Assembly (NCBI RefSeq): GCF_902859895.1
Contig: NZ_CADIKM010000033.1
Coordinates: 1 to 55,472, forward strand
Reading direction: 5' to 3'
DNA length: 55,472 nt
DNA from: Pararobbsia alpina
Lineage (GTDB): Bacteria; Pseudomonadota; Gammaproteobacteria; Burkholderiales; Burkholderiaceae
Shown: piece after piece, positions 1-8,106 of the stretch
How positions within the stretch are numbered: position 1 is the stretch's first letter
Layout of the letters: every line of letters begins with the position of its first letter
Program-made: the position numbers and the translations under genes
The notes under the pieces: generated by a model
The model's input: only the letters and a program-made list of their open reading frames with translations
Databases searched by the model: none
What the model was told of the DNA's origin: nothing

Positions 1-865
1 CCGCACAGGGCAGCACGACCGTGACCGGCTCGACGGTGGATTCGACGGGCACGCTGGCGGCAGGTGTCGACACCCATGGCAAGCTGACGGGCGCGGGCGA
101 TCTGAACGTCATGACGAGCGGCGCATTGAGTGCGACGGGGCAGAACACGGCGAGTGGCAATCTGGCGTTCTCCGGCAGCCGTATCGCGATGAACGGCGCG
201 CAAACCTTGGCCAAGGGTTCCGCCTCGCTCACGACCCTCGGCGCGTTGGGCGATTCGGGCGATTCAGGCGATAGCGGCAATCTCGCGCTGACGGGGGCAC
301 GCTGCAGACGAACGGTGGGTTGACTGTTCAGGCGAGCGGGGCGGTGTCGACCGATCGGGCTCAGGTCGGAGCGGGGCAGCTTTCGCTGTCGGCGGCGAGC
401 TTGTCCAATCACGGCGGAACCGTGTCGCAGACCGGGAATGGCGCGACGGGCGCGATGACCCTGAACACGTCAGGTGCGATCGACAATACCGGTGGCACGA
501 TTTCGAGCAACGGCCAGACCGTCACGCTTCAGTCCGGCAGCCTCACGAACGCGGATGGCGCAATAACGCAGGCGGGCACCGGTGCGCTGACGCTCTCAAC
601 CGGCACGCTCGACAACAGCGGGGGCACGATCGGTACCCACGCACAGGCGACAGTGACGGCATCGAGTGTCGATAACCGGCGTGGCACGATCACATCGGAC
701 CAGGCGCTCGCCGTCAAGGCGAGCGGCAACTTGGACAACACGTACCGAGCAAATAAGCGATGCCAGTATCGAAAATTCTTGGATGGAAAAGAACTACCTA
801 AGCAAGAAGGTGCGGAAGGATCGGTGGGCGTGGCCGGGCTCGAGAAAGAGAAATTAGCAGCGTAG
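1..865 (+). pseudogene. Filamentous haemagglutinin / CdiA-type gene, 3' remnant, frameshifted
   Basis: The translation is built of Gly/Ser/Thr/Asn-rich beta-helix repeats typical of FHA/CdiA two-partner secretion exoproteins (units such as SGNLDNT, GGTISSNGQ, GALTLSTGTLDN). The gene runs in from before the window. Repeats are in the frame of base 21 up to about base 292, then continue in the frame of base 320. The natural reading LALTGGTLQTNGG is restored by adding one G to the G5 run at 293-297. Around 740-755 the repeats end abruptly after SGNLDNT. From there the first frame gives IENSWMEKNYLSKK, which resembles the VENN-type sequence that precedes CdiA toxin tips, then stops at 857. So at least one frameshift and one internal deletion are present, and no toxin domain remains. 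The family call is firm; the VENN resemblance is an inference. Confidence 0.8.
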
Positions 866-934
866 GCACTACGTTGGTGGGCGGAAAACTCGCCCGATCT
901 CATATTCCAACAGCCTGCTAATGCACGCGCAAGC

Positions 935-965
935 GCGGCCGTGCGATGATACGGCCGCCTTTTTT
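935..965 (+). terminator. Rho-independent terminator after the FHA remnant
   Basis: A perfect 8-bp stem (GCGGCCGT at 935-942, ACGGCCGC at 951-958) with an 8-base loop is followed by CT and five further T residues to 965. It lies after the decayed FHA gene and 15 bases before the esterase start, so it would insulate the esterase from read-through. Confidence 0.85.
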
Positions 966-979
966 GTCGACCGCCCCCC

Positions 980-1942
980 ATGCCGCTGAACCCCAAAATC
1001 GCGCAACTACTTGATTCGATTGCCCGTTCGAGATTTGCCCCACTCCACACCCTGACGCCGGCCGCCGCGCGCGCGTCGTATGCCCGCAGTGCGCCGATTC
1101 TCGATTTGCCGCCCGCACCGCTCGCGGGTGTCGAGGACCTGGCGGTGCCAGCGAGGGACGGTACCCCGCTGCGCGTGCGTTTTTATCAGCCCAGCGCTCC
1201 CGACTGGACTCGGCCGGCGCCAGCGCTGCTCTTCTTCCATGGGGGCGGTTTTGTGGTCGGCAGCGTGGACACACATGATTCGCTGTGCCGAATCTTGGCG
1301 CGCGATGCCGGCTGCATGGTGCTGTCGGTCGACTATCGGCTTGCGCCCGAGCACAAATTCCCCGTTGCAGTCGAGGATGCGTTCGACGTGCTCCAATGGC
1401 TGTTCGCCAATGCACTGTCACTCGGGATCGATCCAGCGAGGATCGCAGTCGGAGGCGACAGCGCGGGCGGCACGCTCGCGACCGTCTGCGCGGTGCTCGC
1501 GCGCGACGCGGGATGGCCGCTCATCCTTCAGTTGCTGATCTACCCGGGTGTCGGCGCGCATCAGGCGACCGCCTCCCACGCCGAGTACCGGAACGGCTAT
1601 TTTTTATCGGGCGAGACAGTCGAGTGGATGTTTTCGCAATATGTGCATGACCGCGCCGAACGCGACGACTGGCGTTTCGCTCCGCTGGACGGTACGCTCA
1701 ACGCACCTGCGAGCTTCGCCGGGGTCGCACCGGCGTGGATCGCGGCGGCGCAGTTCGATCCGCTGGTCGACGAGGACCGCGCCTACGCCGACAAGCTCAG
1801 CGCGGCCGGCAATGCGGTGACGCTGCGGGTCTATGAAGGCATGGTCCATGAGTTCTTCAAGATGGGCCGCTTCGTACCCGAGGTCGCGCAGGCTCATGCC
1901 GATGCAGTCGAGGCGTTGAGAAAGGCCTTCGAGCAAGACTAG
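980..1942 (+). CDS. Alpha/beta hydrolase, HSL-family esterase/lipase
   Basis: This 320-residue protein belongs to the hormone-sensitive-lipase (family IV) branch of alpha/beta hydrolases, which cleave short-chain carboxylic esters in the cytoplasm. The oxyanion-hole motif FFHGGGFV lies near residue 89 and the nucleophile elbow GDSAGG near residue 155 (Ser 157). An acid and base are supplied by the FDPLVDEDR and VHEFFKM segments near the C-terminus, where Asp and His complete the triad. YRLAPEHKFP, another family signature, follows the oxyanion motif. Length is normal for the family. The start ATG sits just after the terminator at 935-965 with no strong Shine-Dalgarno, so a slightly different start is possible. 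The GNAT gene begins 23 bases after the stop and may be cotranscribed. The physiological substrate cannot be deduced. Confidence 0.88.
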   Translation: MPLNPKIAQLLDSIARSRFAPLHTLTPAAARASYARSAPILDLPPAPLAGVEDLAVPARDGTPLRVRFYQPSAPDWTRPAPALLFFHGGGFVVGSVDTHDSLCRILARDAGCMVLSVDYRLAPEHKFPVAVEDAFDVLQWLFANALSLGIDPARIAVGGDSAGGTLATVCAVLARDAGWPLILQLLIYPGVGAHQATASHAEYRNGYFLSGETVEWMFSQYVHDRAERDDWRFAPLDGTLNAPASFAGVAPAWIAAAQFDPLVDEDRAYADKLSAAGNAVTLRVYEGMVHEFFKMGRFVPEVAQAHADAVEALRKAFEQD

Positions 1943-1965
1943 CTTAACCACACTTTGGGATTGAC

Positions 1966-2475
1966 ATGCACGAAGCATCCTCGATCGAACTCGTTTCCGG
2001 GGACTGGGAGCAACTGGGCCCGGACGCGGCCCGTATCCGCGATGCCGTCTTCGTTCGCGAACAGGGTATTCCGGCCGAACTCGAATGGGACGAGGAAGAT
2101 GCGAGCTCGGTCCATGTCGTCGCGTATCGGACCGCGCCGGTGCGCGAGCCCGTCGCGACGGCACGCCTGCTTGCCGGCGGCTGGATCGGGCGTGTCGCCG
2201 TCGTGAAGAGCGCACGGCGCGGCGGCCTTGGACGCTTGCTGGTGGAGGGGCTCGTGAAGGTCGCGAAAGAGCGCGGCGAACCGATGGCCCGGCTCTATGC
2301 ACAGACCTATGCCATGCCGTTCTACGAAACCTGCGGCTTTACGGCAGTGGGCGAGCCGTTCGAGGAAGCGGGCATCCCGCACATCGAGATGATCCGTACC
2401 TTGTCCGATAACACTTTGTCCGATGCACCCGCCCCCTCCACGGGGCAGCCTCAGGCTTCGCTCGGCAATACGTAA
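1966..2475 (+). CDS. GNAT-family N-acetyltransferase
   Basis: This 169-residue protein has the GNAT fold order: an N-terminal strand-helix (IRDAVFVREQGIP), a strand with ATARLL, then the acetyl-CoA pyrophosphate-binding loop VVKSARRGGLGRLLVEGL near residues 85-102. The YAMPFYETCGFTAVGEPFEEAGIPHIEM tail is typical of the ElaA/YjcF branch. The predicted role is acetyl transfer from acetyl-CoA to a small amine; the acceptor is unknown. It follows the esterase by 23 bases. The last 25 bases overlap the 3' end of ygfZ on the opposite strand, so the two genes converge tail to tail. Residues after about 150 are Pro/Gly/Ser-rich and probably disordered. Confidence 0.85.
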   Translation: MHEASSIELVSGDWEQLGPDAARIRDAVFVREQGIPAELEWDEEDASSVHVVAYRTAPVREPVATARLLAGGWIGRVAVVKSARRGGLGRLLVEGLVKVAKERGEPMARLYAQTYAMPFYETCGFTAVGEPFEEAGIPHIEMIRTLSDNTLSDAPAPSTGQPQASLGNT

Positions 2476-3638
2476 GGCAGTGGCAGGAAGGTCAGCGCGG
2501 GGCCTTGCGCGCTGCCCACATGCACGCTCGCGCTGTCGAGCGAGGCGAGCTTGATCTCGACCAGGCAGTCGACGCCCCCGCCGGGTGCGGGCGCGGCATT
2601 GACGATCATGCCGCATGGTTGCCCGGGGTCGGCGGAGTCGAATACTTCGTCACCCGCGCTGGCCGCTTCGGTATGCACGAGCATCGCACGCCGCTTGATG
2701 GTGCCGCGGTATTGGCTGCGTGCGACGATTTCCTGACCCGGATAGCAGCCCTTCTTGAAGTTGACACCGCCGAGCACTTCGAAATTGATCATTTGCGGCA
2801 CGAACTGCTCATAGGTCGCCGCGGTGATCCGGGGCTCCCCAGCATGAATGTCGAGCCAGTCCCACAGGGCAGCGGGTACTTCACCGAGTTGTTGGGCCAG
2901 CATGTCCCGGTGCGACTCGAACTGCTCGCGCGAAGTGACCCACAAAAAGCGCGCCCGCCCGGCCGGCGCGTCGGGCACGCGAATCAGGCTGCCGGCCTCG
3001 GTCGTCACGACGCCGTGCACGGTGTCGGGCAGCACGGCGAAGATTCGCGACAGGACCGCGGTCACCTCGCCGGCGATGCCGATGGCGATATGGGTCGTGG
3101 AGAGATCGGCGAGTTTGGCCTTCGCGCGCAGCACGAACATCGACAGGCGCTTGACGAGGCGGGCCGACAGATCGGCCGAGGCAAGCATGCGGATCGTCTG
3201 GTCGGCACGCCAGACCAGCACGCTCGCGAGCAGCCGCCCCTTGGGCGAACAATAACCGGCGAGCCGCGCGGCGCCCGAATCGAGGTTCTCGACGTCGTTG
3301 CTGAGCTGGGTATGCAGGAACGACCCCGCGTCGGCGCCGGCCGCATCGATCACGGCAAGCTGATCGAGCACCGCAAATGCGCCGCCCGCCGTGATCCGGT
3401 CGAAGTCGGCACGTTCGGGTACGCGGTTGGCGGCACCGGACGATGAACCTGAGATGCCGGAACTGTCGCCCGCGCCTGCGACCGGACGTGGGACGGACGA
3501 ACTGGCGGACGCCTCAGTGGCCGCATGAGAGGCCGCATGAGCGGCCGTACCCAGGCCCGGACTCGGGGCGGATGAGGCAACGGCCGCTTGCACGGCTGCC
3601 GCATTGAGGGGGAAGGTCGAATTGGCAGCGGTGGTCAT
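2451..3638 (-). CDS. ygfZ: YgfZ-type folate-binding protein (tRNA modification / Fe-S repair)
   Basis: YgfZ (COG0354) is a GcvT-like tetrahydrofolate-binding protein needed for activity of some Fe-S enzymes such as MiaB. The diagnostic motif KKGCYPGQEIVARSQYRG is present, including the invariant Cys. ATG at 3638 is preferred over an in-frame start at 3752, because the latter would overlap the divergent mltG. From 3638 the protein has 395 residues, longer than the roughly 325 of E. coli YgfZ. The excess is a Ser/Ala/Pro/Gly-rich N-terminal stretch (roughly residues 1-70) before the conserved part that begins near FDRITAGGAFAVLDQLAVI. Divergence from mltG, 70 bases apart, is the usual arrangement in Burkholderia relatives. 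Confidence 0.9.
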   Translation of the reverse strand: MTTAANSTFPLNAAAVQAAVASSAPSPGLGTAAHAASHAATEASASSSVPRPVAGAGDSSGISGSSSGAANRVPERADFDRITAGGAFAVLDQLAVIDAAGADAGSFLHTQLSNDVENLDSGAARLAGYCSPKGRLLASVLVWRADQTIRMLASADLSARLVKRLSMFVLRAKAKLADLSTTHIAIGIAGEVTAVLSRIFAVLPDTVHGVVTTEAGSLIRVPDAPAGRARFLWVTSREQFESHRDMLAQQLGEVPAALWDWLDIHAGEPRITAATYEQFVPQMINFEVLGGVNFKKGCYPGQEIVARSQYRGTIKRRAMLVHTEAASAGDEVFDSADPGQPCGMIVNAAPAPGGGVDCLVEIKLASLDSASVHVGSAQGPALTFLPLPYVLPSEA

Positions 3639-3708
3639 AAGCACCTGACGGTGATCTATCGGAGGCAAGCAAGTATTATATGGGCCGTTCGGAAACCCCT
3701 TTGGTCGC

Positions 3709-4704
3709 ATGTCCTTTCTACGAAATTTATTGATCGCCGCACTGGTGCTCATCGCTGCGGCGGGGGGCGCCTTTTACTTCTGGGCAAACCGGCCCCTCGT
3801 GCTTGCGAGCAGCCCGCTCGACGTGACGATTCGCCCGCACAGCTCGACACGCAGCGTGTCGGAACAGCTCGAGACGTCGGGCGTACCGGTCAATCGCTGG
3901 CTGTTCGAGGCGCTCGCGCGCGTGCTTCAGCAGACGACCGCGCTCAAATCGGGCAACTATGAGTTCACGAACGGGCTGACACCGTACGACATTCTCCTCA
4001 AGATCGCACGCGGCGACGTCAACCAATCGGCCATCACGATCGTCGAGGGCTGGACGTTCGCGCGCATGCGCGCCGAGATGAACAACGACCCGGCGCTCGA
4101 GCACGACAGCGCGAGCATGTCGGATGCGCAATTGCTCGCGGCGCTCGGCGCATCCGAAAGCCAGGCCGAAGGTCTGTTCTTTCCCGATACCTATCTGTTC
4201 GACAAGGGCGAAAGCGATATCGCGATCTTCCGCCGTGCGTACCGGGAGGGGAAGGAGCGCCTCGCCCAGGCCTGGGCCGCGCGCGGCCCGAATCTCGCGT
4301 TCCAGACACCCTATGAGGCATTGATCATGGCCTCGCTCGTCGAAAAGGAAACCGGCGCGAAGGCCGACCGGCCGCTCGTGTCCGCTGTCTTTTCGAACCG
4401 GCTCAAGAAAGGCATGCCCCTGCAGACCGATCCGAGCGTGATCTACGGGCTGGGGGCCGCCTATGAAGGCCGGCTGCACAAGCATGACCTGCAGACCGAT
4501 ACCGCTTACAACACCTATCTGCACACGGGCTTGCCGCCCACGCCGATCGCGCTGCCCGGCATGGCCTCGCTGATCGCGGCGGTCAATCCGGCACCCAGCC
4601 AGGCGCTGTACTTCGTCTCGCGCGGCGATGGGCATAGCGAGTTTTCCGACAGCCTGAGCGAACATAATCGCGCGGTCGACAAATACATCCGGGGTAAGCA
4701 ATGA
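3709..4704 (+). CDS. mltG: Endolytic murein transglycosylase MltG (YceG)
   Basis: MltG is an inner-membrane lytic transglycosylase that cuts nascent glycan strands and helps set their length. The 331-residue protein has one N-terminal membrane segment (residues about 6-25), a LysM-like region, and the YceG catalytic domain with [19 protein letters not shown]. The Glu residues of that motif (E212, E214) include the expected catalytic acid. Further family motifs are [28 protein letters not shown] and [12 protein letters not shown]. The stop codon overlaps the tmk start (ATGA), so translation of the two is likely coupled. The 70-base gap to ygfZ must hold both divergent promoters. Confidence 0.95.
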   Translation: MSFLRNLLIAALVLIAAAGGAFYFWANRPLVLASSPLDVTIRPHSSTRSVSEQLETSGVPVNRWLFEALARVLQQTTALKSGNYEFTNGLTPYDILLKIARGDVNQSAITIVEGWTFARMRAEMNNDPALEHDSASMSDAQLLAALGASESQAEGLFFPDTYLFDKGESDIAIFRRAYREGKERLAQAWAARGPNLAFQTPYEALIMASLVEKETGAKADRPLVSAVFSNRLKKGMPLQTDPSVIYGLGAAYEGRLHKHDLQTDTAYNTYLHTGLPPTPIALPGMASLIAAVNPAPSQALYFVSRGDGHSEFSDSLSEHNRAVDKYIRGKQ

Positions 4705-5327
4705 CGGTTCGGCGGGGGAAATTCATCACATTCGAAGGCATCGACGGCGCCGGCAAGACGACCCATCTGGAATGGTTCCGCGCGCGCTTGGCAGCCGAGC
4801 GCGTTCCCGCGGGCGCGGCGGTCGTGATGACGCGCGAGCCGGGCGGTACGCCGCTCGGCGAGGCACTCCGCGATATCCTGCTGCACCAGCCGCTGCATCT
4901 CGAAACGGAGGCGCTGCTCATGTTTGCGAGCCGCCGCGAGCATATCGCGAGCGTGATCGAGCCGGCGCTCGCGCGCGGCGACTGGGTACTCTGCGATCGC
5001 TTTACGGATTCCACGTTCGCTTATCAGGGCGGTGGACGGGGCTTGTCTCTCGACAAGCTTGCGACCCTCGAGGTCTGGGTCCAGGCCGGGCTCGATCCCG
5101 ACTTGACCGTGCTGTTCGACGTGCCGACCGAAACGGCGAGCGCACGGCGTGGCGCGGCACGCGAACCGGACAAGTTCGAGCGGGAATCCGATAGTTTCTT
5201 TTCCCGTACACGTGCTGAATACCTGCGCCGGGCAGCGGCGGCACCGCAGCGGTTTGCGATCGTAGACGCCACGGAAGCCATTGCTGAAATTCGGAAAAAA
5301 CTTGAGAAAGTCATAGCAAGCCTATGA
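4701..5327 (+). CDS. tmk: Thymidylate kinase
   Basis: This enzyme phosphorylates dTMP to dTDP with ATP, an essential step in dTTP synthesis. The 208-residue product shows the P-loop [12 protein letters not shown] (residues about 9-20), the dTMP-site [11 protein letters not shown] motif and [16 protein letters not shown]. The residues expected for a class II (bacterial) enzyme are placed in the LID region ([14 protein letters not shown]). Length matches the family. It starts inside the mltG stop by a 4-base overlap. A 195-base AT-rich spacer follows, whereas in relatives holB usually begins at once. Confidence 0.95.
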   Translation: MTVRRGKFITFEGIDGAGKTTHLEWFRARLAAERVPAGAAVVMTREPGGTPLGEALRDILLHQPLHLETEALLMFASRREHIASVIEPALARGDWVLCDRFTDSTFAYQGGGRGLSLDKLATLEVWVQAGLDPDLTVLFDVPTETASARRGAAREPDKFERESDSFFSRTRAEYLRRAAAAPQRFAIVDATEAIAEIRKKLEKVIASL

Positions 5328-5522
5328 TTTTCATGGATGATGAATCTGCGACTAGCTCGATATGAAATTTCTTCAGGTACTTTCAAAAACAATCTTAATC
5401 GATTGATTTTGGGGATAATTCAGTAGAAGAAATGCCATCGGCAATGCCCGATCGCCGGCGCTGTACATAATGGATTGCATGAGAAATATCCAGCAATTAT
5501 TTGATTTTTATAAATTTATTGA
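5328..5522. other. AT-rich spacer between tmk and holB
   Basis: These 195 bases are visibly AT-rich (for example GATTTTTATAAATTTATT just before holB), in contrast to the GC-rich genes on either side. No ORF of note and no convincing Shine-Dalgarno for holB is seen. No long inverted repeat or transposon end was found by eye. Related genomes usually have tmk and holB nearly abutting, so this may be an insertion or a remnant of something lost. Confidence 0.6.
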
Positions 5523-6596
5523 ATGATTTACCCTTGGCAGCACGATGACTGGAACAGACTCCAGGGCTTGAGAGCCACTTGGCCGCACGCCTTGCTGTTC
5601 CATGGGCTGGCCGGCACGGGCAAGGTCGATTTCGCACGCCATCTCGCGCAAGGCTTGCTATGCGAGACCCCGCAGCCGGACGGGCAACCCTGCGGTCATT
5701 GCGTCGCCTGCACCTGGTTTGCGCAGGGCAACCATCCGGACTTCCGGATGGTCTGTCCGGAAAACGTGGCGGCCGAGAATCCCGGTGGCGCACAGGCCGG
5801 CGGGGGCGCGGGCGACAATGTCGCCGACGCGGACGACGGCAAGGAGAGCGGCAAGAAGACCAAGACCCTGAGCAAGGAGATCAAGATCGAGCAGGTTCGT
5901 GCGCTGCTCGATTTCTGCGCGCTGGGCTCGCATCGCGGCGGTGCCCGGGTCGTATTGCTCTATCCCGCGGAGGCGCTGAACACCGCAGCCTCGAATGCTT
6001 TGCTCAAGACGCTCGAGGAGCCCACTGCGGGGGTCTGCTTCCTGCTCGTGACCCAGCGGATCGACCGACTGCTACCGACGGTGATCAGCCGTTGCCGGCA
6101 ATGGCCGCTTGCGACACCCGATCCGGTCGCTGCCCGCGCATGGATCGTCGAACAAGGCATCGAGGGAGGGGCCAAACAGGCGGCCCAGACGCTCGCAGAG
6201 GCGGGCGGTGCGCCGCTCGCGGCACTCGCGATCGCGCGCGATGCCGAGCATGCGACGTTGCGCCGCTTCACGCTCGGCCAGCTTGCCGCGGGCGCGGGCT
6301 GCGATGCGTTTGCCTGTGGTGAGACCTTGCAGAAAGTCTCGGTGCCGCTGGTACTCGGCTGGGTACAGCGCTGGCTCTACGATATCGGTGCCCAGCAAGG
6401 TGCAGGACGGCCACGCTATTTCCCGGATGCGGGCAAGGCACTCGAGCGCTGCGCGAACGCGGTCGAGCCGGCCGCGCTCGCGGCGTTCTGGCGTACGGTC
6501 GTGAGCCAGCGGGCCGTCGAGAACCATCCGCTCAACACCCGGCTCGTGTTCGAGTCGCTGTTCGCGGAGTACCGGAAACTGTACGAGGTGGACTGA
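5523..6596 (+). CDS. holB: DNA polymerase III subunit delta' (HolB)
   Basis: HolB is the delta' clamp-loader subunit that works with DnaX and HolA to load the beta clamp. The 357-residue protein begins MIYPWQ, the normal start of this family. It has a P-loop-like GLAGTGK at residues 28-34, then the zinc-module cysteines C47, C57, C60 and C63. The SRC-box region is present as PTVISRCRQWPL, with the preceding LKTLEEP sensor-1 motif. A charged Gly/Lys-rich insert around residues 90-120 separates the zinc module from the rest of domain I. The start codon lacks a clear ribosome-binding site and follows the AT-rich spacer, which is odd for an essential gene. Confidence 0.93.
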   Translation: MIYPWQHDDWNRLQGLRATWPHALLFHGLAGTGKVDFARHLAQGLLCETPQPDGQPCGHCVACTWFAQGNHPDFRMVCPENVAAENPGGAQAGGGAGDNVADADDGKESGKKTKTLSKEIKIEQVRALLDFCALGSHRGGARVVLLYPAEALNTAASNALLKTLEEPTAGVCFLLVTQRIDRLLPTVISRCRQWPLATPDPVAARAWIVEQGIEGGAKQAAQTLAEAGGAPLAALAIARDAEHATLRRFTLGQLAAGAGCDAFACGETLQKVSVPLVLGWVQRWLYDIGAQQGAGRPRYFPDAGKALERCANAVEPAALAAFWRTVVSQRAVENHPLNTRLVFESLFAEYRKLYEVD

Positions 6597-6671
6597 AGGG
6601 CCCTCGCGGGTCACCCGGCGCTGCAATATGTACACGATCCATTTACAGATTCGACTGGAGGACTTCGCTCG

Positions 6672-7187
6672 ATGAACCTGGCTTTTCGGGATGCGACGCT
6701 CGCGGACCTGCCGGCCATCGTTGCCATCTACAATTCCACGGTGCCTTCGCGGCTCGTGACGGCCGACCTCGAACCGGTGTCGGTCGAGAGCCGTCTCGCG
6801 TGGTTCGAGGCCCACAGGCCCGGGCGCCGCCCCCTCTGGATGGCGGAACTGGACGGCAAAGTGGCTGGCTGGCTCAGCTTCTCCGACTTCTATGGCCGTC
6901 CAGCCTACTTGGCGACGGCCGAGATCAGCATTTATCTTGATGAGAACGCGCGAGGCAAGGGCGTGGGCACCGCGATGCTCGCCCACGCGCTCGAATGCGC
7001 GCCCGGGCTGGGCATTCAAAGCGCGCTCGGCTTTATCTTTGGTCACAATGAGTCGAGCCTGAAGTTGTTTCGCCGTTTCGGCTTCAGCGAATGGGGCGTG
7101 CTGCCGCGGGTCGCGAATCTCGACGGGATCGAGCGCGACCTCGTGATCGTGGGCCTGCGGCTGACTGACAAGCGACCAGGCGACTAA
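6672..7187 (+). CDS. PAT-like GNAT N-acetyltransferase
   Basis: This 171-residue GNAT protein resembles the phosphinothricin/methionine-sulfoximine acetyltransferase branch. Motifs include [17 protein letters not shown] at the N-terminus, [25 protein letters not shown] (acetyl-CoA loop around residues 90-105) and [23 protein letters not shown], the NxxSxxLxxxxGF signature of the family. The acceptor cannot be told from sequence and may be a natural amino-acid analogue. A good ribosome-binding site (GGAGGA) precedes the ATG by 9 bases. In many Burkholderia relatives this slot between holB and tatD holds a short pilZ gene, which is not present here. The stop codon lies in a triple 8-bp repeat. 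Confidence 0.87.
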   Translation: MNLAFRDATLADLPAIVAIYNSTVPSRLVTADLEPVSVESRLAWFEAHRPGRRPLWMAELDGKVAGWLSFSDFYGRPAYLATAEISIYLDENARGKGVGTAMLAHALECAPGLGIQSALGFIFGHNESSLKLFRRFGFSEWGVLPRVANLDGIERDLVIVGLRLTDKRPGD

Positions 7188-7204
7188 GCGACTAAGCGAC
7201 TAAC
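7181..7204 (+). repeat. 8-bp tandem repeat, three units, spanning a stop codon
   Basis: CGACTAAG at 7181 and 7189, then CGACTAAC at 7197. The first unit contains the TAA stop of the PAT-like acetyltransferase. Each unit supplies a TAA in the same or another frame (period 8 shifts frame), so slippage here would change little in the protein. Confidence 0.85.
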
Positions 7205-7268
7205 CGATCGACGCCGCGGGCCGGCGTCCACTACCGATCTTTGATCGCAAGAACGAACGGAACCATCC

Positions 7269-8054
7269 ATGTTTGTCGATTCACATTGCCACATCTATTT
7301 CGAAGGGCTCGTCGAACGCCTGCCCGAGTTGCTCGACCATATGCGTGAGCAGCAGGTCAGCCATGCCCTGCTTGCGTGTGTCGATCTCGAAACCTTCCCG
7401 GCCCTGCTTGCGCTGGCCGAGCAGCACGACAACCTGTTCGCTTCGGTCGGCGTCCATCCGGACCATGAAGATGTGCGTGAGCCCGCCGTGGCCGAACTGG
7501 TGGAGCTCGCCGCCCATCCGAAGGTCGTGGCGATCGGCGAGACCGGGCTCGACTACTACCGTCTCGAAGGCCGCACGATCGACGATATGGAGTGGCAGCG
7601 CGAGCGCTTCCGCACGCATATCCGCGCCTCGCGCCTGGCGGGCAAGCCGCTGATCATCCATACGCGCGCCGCATCCGAAGACACGATCCGGCTGATGCGC
7701 GAAGAAGGCGCCGACCAGGCCGGCGGCGTGATGCACTGTTTCACCGAGCCCTGGCCAATCGCGGAACAGGCCCTGGCGTTGAACTTCCATATCTCGCTGT
7801 CGGGCATCGTGACGTTCAAGAGCGCGGCCGACGTCCAGGACGTTGCACGCCGCATGCCGATCGAACGCCTGCTGATCGAGACGGATTCGCCCTATCTGGC
7901 GCCCGTGCCGTATCGCGGCAAAACCAATGAACCTGCCCACGTCAGCCATGTCGGACGGTTCATTGCCGGCCTGCGCGGCGTCGACGAGGCGGCACTTGGC
8001 GCGGCGACGACTCAGAACTTCTTCCGCCTGTTCCCGAGCGCGGTCGAGGCGTAG
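7269..8054 (+). CDS. tatD: TatD-family deoxyribonuclease
   Basis: TatD-family metal-dependent hydrolases (YcfH/TatD) act as 3'-5' DNases with a TIM-barrel fold. The 261-residue product has the metal-binding HxH near the start (FVDSHCHI), GETGLDYYR carrying the metal Glu, PLIIHTRAA, the MHCFTE motif and the terminal ETDSPYLAPVPYRGKTNEP signature with its Asp. Length is normal. It lies between the acetyltransferase and the ankyrin gene on the same strand. An AG-rich ribosome-binding region precedes the ATG. Whether it corresponds to the YcfH or TatD orthologue needs a tree; position after holB favours YcfH. Confidence 0.93.
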   Translation: MFVDSHCHIYFEGLVERLPELLDHMREQQVSHALLACVDLETFPALLALAEQHDNLFASVGVHPDHEDVREPAVAELVELAAHPKVVAIGETGLDYYRLEGRTIDDMEWQRERFRTHIRASRLAGKPLIIHTRAASEDTIRLMREEGADQAGGVMHCFTEPWPIAEQALALNFHISLSGIVTFKSAADVQDVARRMPIERLLIETDSPYLAPVPYRGKTNEPAHVSHVGRFIAGLRGVDEAALGAATTQNFFRLFPSAVEA

Positions 8055-8106
8055 AAGAGAAGTTCCTGTAAAATCAATTATCTGCTGAACTTATTTGAGG
8101 TAGTCA

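Noticed and set aside
529-1050. Minus-strand ORF of 173 codons opposite the FHA remnant
   Set aside because: It is the antisense of FHA repeats plus the terminator and shows no protein-family features.
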